From Chloroflexota bacterium (GTDB lineage: Bacteria > Chloroflexota > Chloroflexia > Thermomicrobiales > JADLAZ01): DNA of 64,000 nucleotides. The notes below the pieces were generated by a model. The model was not told the origin of the DNA and did no database searches. It saw nothing but the letters and a program-made list of their open reading frames with translations. The translations under genes and the position numbers were made by a program. Positions 16,368 to 24,781 of this stretch are shown here, piece by piece. The DNA lies in contig JADLAZ010000013.1 in the NCBI GenBank assembly GCA_020849725.1, forward strand, positions 1-64,000. Direction: 5' to 3'. How positions within the stretch are numbered: position 1 is the first letter of the stretch; each line of letters begins with the position of its first letter.

Positions 16368-17756
16368 ATGTCGCCACGCTTGCGGGCCGGGGTCGCCCGC
16401 GCCGTCACCACGCCGCCGGTCGGGATCACCCACGCTCACTGGGGCGCCCAGACGCACACCCGCGCCGAGGGCGTCGACCTCGACCTGTGGGCGACCGCGC
16501 TCGTCCTGGCTGACGGCGAGATCGAGGTCGCCATCGTCGACGCCGACCTTGGCGGCTTCCCGAACGACCTTGCCGCCGCCATCCGCGGGCGCATCGCCGA
16601 CCTGACCGGCATCCCGGCCGATCACGTCCGCCTCTCGGCCAGCCACACCCACTCCGGCGGCAACCTGTCGCCGGCCTGGTTCCCCGACGGCGGCGAGATG
16701 ATCCCCGGCTACCTCGCCACGCTGGCCGATAAGATCGTCGGCGCGGTCTGGGAGGCGCGGCAGCGCCTGCGGCCGGCGCGGATTGCGGCCGGCGTCGGCC
16801 ACTCGGCGGTGGCGATGGACCGGCGGCTCTGGCATCCGGAGCAGGGGCGCACCATCCTCGGCCGCAACCGGGCTGGCTTCGCCGATCACGCCATGCCGGT
16901 GGCGCGCATCGATGACGAGGCTGAGCACCCCATCGCAGTCCTTGTCAACTACGCGTGCCACCCGACGATCATGGCCCACCGCAATAGCCTGATCACGCCC
17001 GACTTCCCCGGTGTGCTGCGCCGGACGGTTGAGGCGAATATCGGCGGCCTGTGTCTCTTCTTCCAGGGTGCGACCGGTGACCGCCACTCCAAGGAGAGCT
17101 TCAGCAGCCGGCGCGAGGATTATCATCATGTCGGCAAGCTGCTTGGCCTGGAGGCGGCCAAGGTCGCGCTGGGACTGGAGACGTTGCCGAAGGTCGAGCG
17201 GCTGGTCGAGGTGATGGAGTCGGGGGCCGAGCTGGGTCTCTACGCCGACGAGCCGGGGCCGGAGCCGGACGGGACGCTGCGGGTCGCGACGCGGACGATC
17301 GCGCTGCCGCTGGCCGAACTGCCGAGCCGGGATGAGGCCGAGGCCGCCTACGAGCGGGCGACGGCGGCGGTGGCCGAGGCTCAAGCGCGCGGCGACGCGG
17401 CGGCGATCCGATCGGCGGGCTATCAGGCCAAGCGAGCGGGGATGCGGCGCGGCATGGCCCAAACTTACGGCGACGCCTCGACGGCGATGGTCGTGCTCCA
17501 GGCGATGCGGATCGGCAGCCTGGGGCTGGTGGCGATGCCGGGCGAGCCGTTCGCCGAGATCGGCGTCGAGGTCCGGCGGCGGTCGCCGTTCGCGGCGACG
17601 ATGTTCTCCGGTTACAGCAACGGCCAATTCGCCTATATCCCCGTGCGCAGCGACTACGCTGAGGGTGGCTACGGCGTCTGGAACTCACCGCTCGGGCCGG
17701 GCGCGGGCGAGATCGTCGCCGAGGAGGCTATCGAGTTGCTGTACGAAATAGCCTGA
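16368..17756 (+). CDS. Neutral/alkaline ceramidase-like hydrolase
   Basis: 462 residues from ATG 16368, preceded by GAGAGGGG. The N-terminal domain matches the neutral/alkaline non-lysosomal ceramidase family: RAGVARAVTTPPVGITH, the Zn-site SASHTHSGGN, and later NYACHPT and FFQGATGDRH. Well-characterised ceramidases carry an export signal and a longer C-terminal domain; this one has no signal peptide and is short, like many bacterial homologues linked to carbohydrate operons. Function on an amide- or ester-bearing sugar is possible. Last gene of the operon. Confidence 0.82.
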   Translation: MSPRLRAGVARAVTTPPVGITHAHWGAQTHTRAEGVDLDLWATALVLADGEIEVAIVDADLGGFPNDLAAAIRGRIADLTGIPADHVRLSASHTHSGGNLSPAWFPDGGEMIPGYLATLADKIVGAVWEARQRLRPARIAAGVGHSAVAMDRRLWHPEQGRTILGRNRAGFADHAMPVARIDDEAEHPIAVLVNYACHPTIMAHRNSLITPDFPGVLRRTVEANIGGLCLFFQGATGDRHSKESFSSRREDYHHVGKLLGLEAAKVALGLETLPKVERLVEVMESGAELGLYADEPGPEPDGTLRVATRTIALPLAELPSRDEAEAAYERATAAVAEAQARGDAAAIRSAGYQAKRAGMRRGMAQTYGDASTAMVVLQAMRIGSLGLVAMPGEPFAEIGVEVRRRSPFAATMFSGYSNGQFAYIPVRSDYAEGGYGVWNSPLGPGAGEIVAEEAIELLYEIA

Positions 17757-18024
17757 GCAAGCGATCTGAGCCTGATCGCGGCCACCACGATCTTCGCGCT
17801 GTCTGGCCAGCCTGGGCATGAGACCACACACCCGCTACGCCCAGACTGACCTCGATCGCTGGCCGGCGCCGGCGCGCGCCGCGCTCGCTGAGGCAGAGCA
17901 GGCGCGGGCACTGGCGGCCGGCGGGGCAGCCGGCTGAGCCTCCCCAATCGCTTGTGCTATGATGCGCACGCGGTCAGCACCTGGCGCACCGGCGCCCGGC
18001 CGTTGTGGGAGGAGTGGGGGCAGG

Positions 18025-18318
18025 ATGGTCGAGACGCGCGGTGAGCAGAAGACGCAGGCGCCGCTGGCCCTGTGGGAGACGGACGTGACGCATCCCGACG
18101 GTGGCGTCTGGCGCGTGCGTACTCAGGACTTGGAGCGCGAGCCGCTGCAGATGCCGGCCGAGATGATCAAGGCGGTGATCGGCAACCGCGGCCAGTTCGT
18201 CACCACCGTCTACGGTCCCGACGGTGGCCAATACAAGACGACCTACTCGCCTAATCGCGCCGACGCCGAAGCCTTCCACAGCCGCATGGTCGAGCGCATC
18301 AGCACCGGCCAACTCTAG
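18025..18318 (+). CDS. Hypothetical 97-residue protein
   Basis: ATG 18025 follows a GGAGGAGTGGGGG ribosome site, which supports translation. The sequence is soluble and mixed (LWETDVTHPDGGVWRVRT, IGNRGQFVTTVYGPDGGQY), with no motif I recognise and no cysteines. It stands alone between the sugar operon and the minus-strand thiol/copper cluster. The 17757-18024 spacer holds a 39-codon frame of no clear meaning. Confidence 0.55.
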   Translation: MVETRGEQKTQAPLALWETDVTHPDGGVWRVRTQDLEREPLQMPAEMIKAVIGNRGQFVTTVYGPDGGQYKTTYSPNRADAEAFHSRMVERISTGQL

Positions 18319-18507
18319 CGGGCGCACCGCGGTCGGTGGCGCTGGTAGTTGGCGCTCCTGGATGCCGGCATGCTGAATGAGGCGTTCCCGCCACTTCGGC
18401 GCACGCTGGGGGCCAGGGCGTCGCCAACATGCCGTAGGTAGAGTTGATCACGGTGACTGGATACCGGGGTGTCGGCATGGTGAGCGCCGACCCCAGCGGT
18501 AAGCGAC

Positions 18508-19005
18508 TCAGGCCGGCGGCCAGGGGGTTGGCGTGCCGGGGCCGAGGGCGCCGTACTTGGCTTCGACTGCCTCGCGGATCTGGCGGGCGCTTTGGCCCTG
18601 GCCGTGCAGCGTCATCGCCAGACTGGCGACGTCAATGCACACCCCTCACCCAAAGCTCATCAGGTCCAGCGCGACACTGCCGTCGGCGCGCACCTCGTCC
18701 ACGAAGCAGTCGAGGTTGCTGGTGTGGCCCTCTTCCTCGCAGCCGCAGTAGCATGGCTGCCAGCGCAGCGTCTCTCGGCCGGCCGGACTGACGGCGAACT
18801 GGTAGGCCGCCTGCACTCGCGCCGATGACTCGTGGTAGACAGGCGGCCACTGGTTGCGCGCGGGCCATGCGATCACTCCGCCGCTGCTCGTCGCCCCATG
18901 ACCGCCCGCCGGGGCGCCGACGCCGCAGGCGGCCAACAGGCTACCGCCGAGTACGCCCAGCCCCAGGCCAGCCGCCTGGCGGCGCGTCAGCATCCGCTCC
19001 CGCAT
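18508..19005 (-). CDS. PCYCGC-motif lipoprotein; candidate selenoprotein (UGA codon 120)
   Basis: 165 residues if UGA is decoded. ATG 19005 follows GGAGG. The lipobox LLAAC ends at Cys27 after a twin-Arg-like n-region. PCYCGC sits at residues 84-89, followed by EEGHTSNLDCFV, the signature of the PCYCGC lipoprotein family. The frame then reads LDLMSFG, TGA (18646-18648), GVCIDVASLAM, AREAVEAKYG-like helix sequence and GPGTPTPW, stopping at 18508-18510. From family memory this position is C-x-x-C (C-G-I-C-x-D), so UGA replaces its first Cys, giving U-G-V-C. Truncation would remove 46 conserved codons. It lies 91 bp downstream of the DsbA-like candidate selenoprotein, same strand. Role inferred: extracytoplasmic thiol or copper handling. 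A nonsense mutation remains possible. Confidence 0.75.
18613..18648 (-). promoter_or_regulatory. Candidate bacterial SECIS after UGA in the PCYCGC gene
   Basis: On the minus strand CGTCGCCA (18631-18624), loop GTC (18623-18621) and TGGCGATG (18620-18613) form eight consecutive pairs including one G-U. The loop starts 22 nt after the UGA and begins with G. The stem lies in coding sequence, as bacterial SECIS elements do. Confidence 0.62.
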
Positions 19006-19096
19006 CCCAATCATCCTCCACCGGCAGCCAGCCCCAACCCAGCCACCTCCTCTGCCCAGTCTACGATTCTGACCCGCTTGCGGTTGTCTGCGCACC

Positions 19097-19846
19097 TCAC
19101 TTCGCTGGTCGGACGCGCTCGACCGTGGCGGTGAGCTGGCCGGCTGCCGGCACACCGGCTATCTTCTCGTCGTTGACGAACAGGGTCGGCGTCGAGTCGA
19201 CGCCCTTGCGTCGGCCTTCCGCCATATCGGCGGCCACACGGGCGCGGTAAGTGCCGCTGTCGAGACAGCGGTTGAAGGGTTCGGCGGTCAAGCCCAGCTC
19301 GGCGGCATACTTCTTGAGGTTCTCGGCGCTGAAGCGCTCTGCGCGGAGCGACGGGTCGGTGGCGTACAGGCGCTCGCGGTAGTCATGATGCCGCCGCTGG
19401 TCGCCGGCGCACTCCACCGCTTCAGCTGCGCGCTGCGAGGCCTCGCCCAGGACCGTGAAATGCCGGCTGACGACGCGCACGGCGCCGCTGCTGACGAAGG
19501 GATCGAGCTCGCGCACTGGACCCAGTGCTGCCTGCCGGCAGGCCGGTCATTGGAAGTCCTCCCACTTCTCGACGACGACCGGCGCACTGGCCGATCCGGT
19601 GACGTTGTCGCGCGGCTGCTCCTGGCCAGCCGCCGGCGGGCGCGTCAAGGAGAAGGCGACGACGGCGACCACGGCCAGGCCGACGATCAGGCTTAGCGTC
19701 AGTGCCGACGGCCACCGGCGGGTTGGCGCACGGCGCACCGGCCCGCGTTGGGTGGGTGGGGTGGTGGCCGGCGTGGCCGGGACCGGCGCGCTGGCCGGCG
19801 GGCGCTGGGATGATCCGGCCGGAGGCTGCTTGCGACGTTTGCTCAT
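19097..19846 (-). CDS. Membrane-anchored DsbA-like thiol oxidoreductase; candidate selenoprotein (UGA codon 100)
   Basis: 249 residues if UGA is decoded. ATG 19846 follows GGGGAG. A basic, Pro-rich N-terminus leads to one transmembrane helix (about residues 46-68), so the catalytic domain is outside. The thioredoxin-like domain opens VVVEKWEDFQ, then TGA (19547-19549), then PACRQAALGP. DsbA-family proteins normally read D-F-x-C-P-x-C here, so UGA stands at the N-terminal active-site Cys, giving U100-P-A-C103. The rest is intact: RHFTVLGEASQRAAEA, GLTAEPFNRCLDSG, and a cis-Pro loop STPTLFVN (Pro220). Ignoring the UGA leaves two half-genes in one frame, neither functional alone. The upstream neighbour is the CopC-CopD-cytochrome c gene. 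Confidence 0.82.
19513..19549 (-). promoter_or_regulatory. Candidate bacterial SECIS after UGA in the DsbA-like gene
   Basis: On the minus strand GCACTG (19528-19523), loop GGTC (19522-19519) and CAGTGC (19518-19513) form six perfect pairs. The loop starts 24 nt after UGA and begins with GG. The GGUC loop resembles the AGGUCU apical loop of the E. coli fdhF SECIS. A second palindrome, GCCTGCCGGCAGGC, lies between UGA and this stem and could compete. Confidence 0.6.
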
Positions 19847-19932
19847 GATGGCTCCCCTGCGTGCGAGGCCCGGCGCCCGTTGGCCGCGTGCGGCGCCGTG
19901 GCGAATGACTGTCGACGACACCCGGGCCGCGA

Positions 19933-22233
19933 CTAGCCGCCGGCGCGTGTTGCGTCAAATGTACGGATATAGTTGACGAGATGCCACCGTTCCTCATCGG
20001 TCAGGCGGCCGGCGTAGGGCGCCATCGCCGTGCGTGGCACACCCTGCGAGATCATGCGATAGAGTTCTCCTTCTGGATGAAAGCCGACATGCTGGGTCAG
20101 GTCGAGCGGTGGAGGCGTCAGGCCGACGCCGTCTGGCCCGTCGCCCTTGCCGGTAACGCCGTGGCAACTCTGGCAGTTGGCGGTGTAGAGCGTCCGACCC
20201 TGCGCCAGCGACTGCGCCGTCGGCGGGATCGGGTTGCGCGGGCCGGCCGCCGGGCTGGGCGCGGCGATCAGTCCCTGTGTCACCAGCAAGTACACAGCCA
20301 GGGCCGTCGCGCCGACGCTGGCGCCGAACAGCACGCTGGCGAAGCTACCGCCACGCCGCAGCCGCAGCGCTACCGCGCCGGCCGCACCGGCCGCCGCCAG
20401 CATCGCCAGCGCGATCGTGCCGCCGGTCGTCAGCACCGGCAGCGCCGGCAGCACCGCCGATGGCGCGCCGGTCACAACCGGCACCGCCGCGGGAATGGCG
20501 AAGCGGGCGGCGGTGAGAGCGTCGTCGCGGCCTGGTCGCCGCACGATCATCTCGCTCTGCCACTGCCCGGCCAGGCCGAGTTGGCGGCCCTGCCCGACGT
20601 AGCGCCCGCTGCCCTCCGAGATCAGCACGACCTCTGTCTCGCCGACGTCCCGATCGAGCAGGCTGAACCGCAGCAGCGCCCGCGACGCATCGTCGACCGG
20701 CCGGCCACCCTCGGTCACCGTCAGCGTGTAGGTGTTCTGACCCGGCTGTGCCGGCTCGATCGCCAGCGCCAGCCGCAGCCCGGCCACGTCCTCCACCAGC
20801 CGCAGCCCGGCCGTCGGCGCGGGCGGCGGCGCCGGCGGCAGGCTGGTCAGCAGGCCGGTCGCCCCGACGATCAACACACCCAGCGCCAGTTCCACCGGCA
20901 CGGTGCGCCGCAGCGATCGCCAGGCGCGCGTTGCTGCCGCCGTGGCGGCCCGCCCCGGCTGCGACAGTGGCCGCGTGAGCGCGGCGGCGCGGGCCAGCGC
21001 CGGTCGAGCGCCGATCAGGTGCAGCGCCCCCAGCGCCAGCATCGGCAGCAGCAGCGCCAGCTTCAGCAGCAGCGCCCGGCCATAGTCGGTCGTCCACAGC
21101 GCGTCTGCCTGGCCCAGGTGCAACACCGCGCCGAGCGCGCCGGTGACTACCAGCCCGCCGACCGCCACCAGCGCCACCAGTGAATAGCGGCCGATGAGTG
21201 CGGCGCGCAGCCCTGGCCGGCCCGCCTCCGGCGCGACGGCGACCATGCCCGGTGCGGCCACGACCAGCAGCGCCAGGCCGCCGACCCACAGGCTGGTGGC
21301 GACCAGATGCACCCAGTCAGCCGCCACCGCCAGGGCCGCGCCGTCGCGCAGCGCCGCGCCGTGGCTGGTCAGCGACGTCGTCAGCAGCAGCGCCAGGCCC
21401 AGCCCGCCGGCCGCCCAGCCGGCCCAGACCGGCGGCGGCTCGCGACGCAGGCCGGTCAGCAGCAGCGCCAGCAGTGCCAGCAGCGCCAGGCGCACCAGCC
21501 AGACCAGGCCGTAGCGGGTGCCCAACACCGCCACCAGCGGTGGCCCAAGCGCGCTGCCGAGCGACAGGCCGGTCGAGGTCGCCGCCTGTACCAGCAGCGC
21601 CGCCAGCGCCGCCAGCGCTGTCCCGACCAGCCCCACCAGCGCCAGCCACCAGCCGCGGCGCCGGCCGAGCCGCGCGGCTGGCTCGGCCGCGCCGATGCCG
21701 GCCGTTGCCAGTGCCGGGCCGACGACGAGCAGCCCCGCCAGCAGCCCGCCGACCAGCAGCGCCTGGCTGGCGAAGGCCAGCCAGCGCACGGCCGCCCGCA
21801 CTGCCAGCGACACCTCGTCGATCGGGGGTAGCGCGACCGGCGCGGCGGGCGTCGCCGCCGGCTGACCGATCGTCAAGCTGTGGAAGCCACGTGCTGGGTG
21901 GCCATCAACGGTCGAGACATTCTTCCAGGTGACGGTGTAGACACCCTCCGGCAGCGGCGGCAGCGTCAGCGTCAGCGAGGTCTGGTCGGCGCTGACGCTG
22001 GCCTGCGTTGTGTGAACCGGCTGGCCGGCCGTGTCCAGCACGACGATCTCGGAGAAGCGCGCCTCGATCGTCTCGGTGAACCAGAGGCGGACCACCGTCG
22101 GCGCAGTCGCCAGCACCGCGTCCGGCGCCGGCTCGGCGCGCTCCAGGTAGGCGTGCGCGGCGACCGGCCGCGGCCAGGCGCCCAGCGCCAGCGGCACCAG
22201 CAGGAGAATGAGTAGACGACGCGACCGTGACAT
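19933..22233 (-). CDS. CopC-CopD-cytochrome c fusion protein
   Basis: 766 residues from ATG 22233. A signal peptide precedes a CopC-like domain starting at the mature N-terminus HAYLERAEPAPD (His1 is a copper ligand in CopC). From about residue 150 to 470 there are eight or so transmembrane helices of the CopD/YcnJ type. An extracytoplasmic beta-rich domain follows, then another helix near residue 640. The C-terminus is a class I cytochrome c with haem motif C687-Q-S-C-H and a downstream Met (TAMAPY) as likely axial ligand. The fusion suggests copper import or insertion coupled to electron transfer. It is upstream of the DsbA-like gene on the same strand. Confidence 0.88.
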   Translation of the reverse strand: MSRSRRLLILLLVPLALGAWPRPVAAHAYLERAEPAPDAVLATAPTVVRLWFTETIEARFSEIVVLDTAGQPVHTTQASVSADQTSLTLTLPPLPEGVYTVTWKNVSTVDGHPARGFHSLTIGQPAATPAAPVALPPIDEVSLAVRAAVRWLAFASQALLVGGLLAGLLVVGPALATAGIGAAEPAARLGRRRGWWLALVGLVGTALAALAALLVQAATSTGLSLGSALGPPLVAVLGTRYGLVWLVRLALLALLALLLTGLRREPPPVWAGWAAGGLGLALLLTTSLTSHGAALRDGAALAVAADWVHLVATSLWVGGLALLVVAAPGMVAVAPEAGRPGLRAALIGRYSLVALVAVGGLVVTGALGAVLHLGQADALWTTDYGRALLLKLALLLPMLALGALHLIGARPALARAAALTRPLSQPGRAATAAATRAWRSLRRTVPVELALGVLIVGATGLLTSLPPAPPPAPTAGLRLVEDVAGLRLALAIEPAQPGQNTYTLTVTEGGRPVDDASRALLRFSLLDRDVGETEVVLISEGSGRYVGQGRQLGLAGQWQSEMIVRRPGRDDALTAARFAIPAAVPVVTGAPSAVLPALPVLTTGGTIALAMLAAAGAAGAVALRLRRGGSFASVLFGASVGATALAVYLLVTQGLIAAPSPAAGPRNPIPPTAQSLAQGRTLYTANCQSCHGVTGKGDGPDGVGLTPPPLDLTQHVGFHPEGELYRMISQGVPRTAMAPYAGRLTDEERWHLVNYIRTFDATRAGG

Positions 22234-22366
22234 AGCGGCCTCATGTGAACCAGGCGAACCTCTGGCCCGGCTGGCTCCGCGGCCGCCGGGCGTTGCCTCT
22301 ATTATGCCGTCATCGGTCCCGCCGTTCCGGCCGCGCGCGGCGCAACCAGGACTGCCGGCATACCCG

Positions 22367-23011
22367 TCAATCACCAGGGCTGGCGGTGGACCGCCCGCCC
22401 GACCGGCGCAGCAGCAGGGCGGCCGCGCCGACGCCAATCCCGATGATGCCGACGACGATGCCGACGAGCGCTAGCGTGCGCGCCGAATCGGCAGCGGCGT
22501 TGGCGGCGGCGACTTGCGCCTCGAGTTGCGCGGTCGACGGCAGGGGCGCCGGGAACTGGGTGACCGCCTGCGCCTGGATCGGGTTGAAGCGGCCAGGTCC
22601 AGACTCGAACGTCTCGTCGACCTTCGCGCCCTCGATCTCGCCAACGAAGCGGAACGTGTAGTCGCCGACGCTGGTTGGGATAAGGTCGGCGGTGTAGGCC
22701 CCCTTCATGCCGAAGCGCGTCTTCAGGTCGTAAGTCTTCGCTGTCGCGCCCTTGATGACTTCGACCTTGACCGTCTTCTCCAGACCCTCGATCGGGTCCG
22801 TCGTGCCGGCCTTCGTGACGCGAAAGTCGATGCCATTCGGCTCCTCGACATACGCAGGCTCGACGATCCAGCCGACGACGATCTCGGCTTTGTCGCCGGC
22901 AACCTTGCGCCGATCGTGGGCGCTGGCCGGCGGCGTGGTCAGGCCGGCGAGCAGGGCGGCGGCCACGAGGGTTACCCCGAGCCAGGTCAGGCGCGCGGGC
23001 AGGCGCGGCAT
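22367..23011 (-). CDS. Exported single-pass membrane protein beside copper genes
   Basis: 214 residues from ATG 23011. A signal peptide ends near PPASA, giving a mature start HDRRKV. A beta-rich domain of about 120 residues follows (IVVGWIVEPAYVEEPNGIDF, then GDYTFRFVGEIEG). A Q/A-rich helix and a C-terminal transmembrane helix (LVGIVVGIIGIGVGAAALLL) end it. The layout resembles copper-chaperone-like or YtkA-like secreted proteins often found with CopC/CopD. No cysteine pair or Met-rich motif. Same strand as, and 133 bp upstream of, the CopC-CopD fusion. Confidence 0.75.
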   Translation of the reverse strand: MPRLPARLTWLGVTLVAAALLAGLTTPPASAHDRRKVAGDKAEIVVGWIVEPAYVEEPNGIDFRVTKAGTTDPIEGLEKTVKVEVIKGATAKTYDLKTRFGMKGAYTADLIPTSVGDYTFRFVGEIEGAKVDETFESGPGRFNPIQAQAVTQFPAPLPSTAQLEAQVAAANAAADSARTLALVGIVVGIIGIGVGAAALLLRRSGGRSTASPGD

Positions 23012-23161
23012 AGGGACTATCCTTTCACAAGTGCCGCTTGGCGAGCAGCAGTTGGGGCGTGTCACCGGCGCCGGTGGTACGGCTGCCGACGGCGTCGACC
23101 AGGATCCTGCTGGACCCGACACGCTGTCACCGCGCGCCGTCCAGGGCGATCCATGGCGTGG

Positions 23162-23596
23162 CTACCCCCGTGGCGGCGGCGCCGGCACCGCCAGCACCGC
23201 GCCCGCCAGCGCCAGCCGCGCACCGCGCGCCGCCGGCCGGCTGGCGAATGGTGCGAGCATGGCCACCACCACCGCCAGCACCCCCAGCCAGAGACCGGCG
23301 ATGAGCGGCGGCGCGTCGGGCAGTAGCGCTGGTCCGGCGTCGATCGCCAGGCTGGGTGCGGGTGCGGGTGCGGCCGCGGCCGCGACTGTCGTCACCTGGT
23401 CGTGATCGTGGCGATGATGTGCGCCGGCCTCGTCATGCGGGTGCGCGCCCCGCCGCGCCATGGCGGCCTGGTGGCGCATCCCCTGCTCCGGTGTCACGTG
23501 GCCGCCGCGCAGGAAGCCGTCGAGTGCCAGCGGCACGGCCAGCGTCACCACTAAGGTCAGCCAGAGCAACAGCACCGGCAGGGGGCGCGTCATCAT
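23162..23596 (-). CDS. Membrane protein with a His-rich metal-binding loop
   Basis: 144 residues. An N-terminal hydrophobic helix (PVLLLWLTLVVTLAVPLAL), an extracytoplasmic loop with HPHDEAGAHHRHDHD, and a second helix (LIAGLWLGVLAVVVAMLAPF). The His/Asp cluster suggests copper or zinc binding. No family recognised. Probably first gene of the copper cluster; the upstream spacer 23597-23837 between divergent genes holds no motif I can name. Confidence 0.6.
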   Translation of the reverse strand: MMTRPLPVLLLWLTLVVTLAVPLALDGFLRGGHVTPEQGMRHQAAMARRGAHPHDEAGAHHRHDHDQVTTVAAAAAPAPAPSLAIDAGPALLPDAPPLIAGLWLGVLAVVVAMLAPFASRPAARGARLALAGAVLAVPAPPPRG

Positions 23597-23837
23597 CAGC
23601 GCTCCGAGCGCGACGGGCGAAGCGGCCGGCTGGGACCGGCGCAGTCTGAGTATAGCGTGGCGGTCAGACGGCTGCCGATGGCCGATCGGTCATGATTGGC
23701 ACCGCTGACCCGGCGACCTCAACCACCAGTCGCCCCTGGCGAGCGCACCCACCCGGCGAAACATGCGTTCTACACCCAGCAGTCAGTGGCTGCGACACAG
23801 CTGCCACATCTCCCCTCACACTGCACGGGAGCACCCC

Positions 23838-24713
23838 ATGACCTCCCCCACCACGATCCGCGACTGCGCGGCCGATTTCCTCTGGCGCAACGGCCGCCTG
23901 CTGGAGCGACAGGTGTTCGCCCATCTCTTCCTGGGGGGGCCGCGCCAGCCGGCGCTGGCGGCGCTGCTGGCCTACCAGCACGCGCACGGCGGCTTCGGCC
24001 ACGCGCTCGAGCCGGACAAGCGCTGTCCGGACGCGCAGCCGATCGACCAGGAGATCGCGCTGCGCGTCCTGGACGACATCGGGTTCGACGCCGCCGTCGC
24101 CGGCCGCATCTGCGACTTCCTGACGACGATCACGACGGCCGAGGGCGGCGTGCCGTTCGTGCTGCCGTCGGCGCGCGCCTACCCGGCCGCGCCCTGGTGG
24201 CAGTCGGCGCCCGACGCACCGCCGGCCTCGGTCAACCCGACCGCCAGCATCGCTGGCCTGCTGCACAAGCACGGCGTCCGTCACCCCTGGCTGGAGCGCG
24301 CCACCGCCTACTGCTGGGCGGCACTGGAGGAGCGACTGGCGCTGGAGGTCCACGAGGCGCTGGCGGTGGTGCTGTTCCTGGAGCATGTGCCGGATCGCGC
24401 CCGCGCCGCCCGCGCCTTCGCGCCGCTGGCTGAGCGGCTGCGCGACGGCGACCTGGTGGCGCTCGACCCGGACGCCGCCGGCTACGTCAAGAAGCCGCTG
24501 GAGTGGGCGCCGACCCCGACCAGCCTGTGCCGGCCGCTGTTCGACGACGCCGTCATCACCGCGCACCTGGACCGGCTCCAGGCCGAGCAGGCCGCTGACG
24601 GCGGCTGGCCGATCACCTGGCCGCCGCTCAGCCCGGCCGTCGAGTGCGAGTACCGCGGCTGGGTGACGGTGCAGGCGCTGAAGACGCTGCGGGCATACGG
24701 ACGCGAACGATGA
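23838..24713 (+). CDS. Prenyltransferase/squalene-oxidase-repeat protein
   Basis: 291 residues from ATG 23838; a 25-residue upstream extension is less likely. It consists of alpha-helical repeats of the terpenoid-cyclase toroid type: LAYQHAHGGFGHALEPD, TAEGGVPFVLP, ADGGWPITWPP. No D-x-D-D cyclase motif or signal peptide is visible, so enzymatic activity is doubtful. Homologues are widespread uncharacterised proteins in actinobacteria and Chloroflexi. Stand-alone gene, divergent from the copper cluster. Confidence 0.75.
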   Translation: MTSPTTIRDCAADFLWRNGRLLERQVFAHLFLGGPRQPALAALLAYQHAHGGFGHALEPDKRCPDAQPIDQEIALRVLDDIGFDAAVAGRICDFLTTITTAEGGVPFVLPSARAYPAAPWWQSAPDAPPASVNPTASIAGLLHKHGVRHPWLERATAYCWAALEERLALEVHEALAVVLFLEHVPDRARAARAFAPLAERLRDGDLVALDPDAAGYVKKPLEWAPTPTSLCRPLFDDAVITAHLDRLQAEQAADGGWPITWPPLSPAVECEYRGWVTVQALKTLRAYGRER

Positions 24714-24781
24714 TGGCGTATCGGCAGGATCGCGGTGCGTGGATCTGGCGTGGCGCCCGGTTAGGTCGTCATCGAGCGGCC

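Noticed and set aside
17818..17937. 39-codon plus-strand frame between the ceramidase-like gene and the 97-residue protein
   Set aside because: Low-complexity Ala/Arg/Glu sequence with no ribosome site and in-frame stops just upstream.
1715..19846. Reassignment of UGA to Cys or Trp in this organism
   Set aside because: Many genes here (for example dinB, the SDR and GT genes) end in UGA at the expected family length, and conserved Trp and Cys are encoded by TGG and TGC/TGT.
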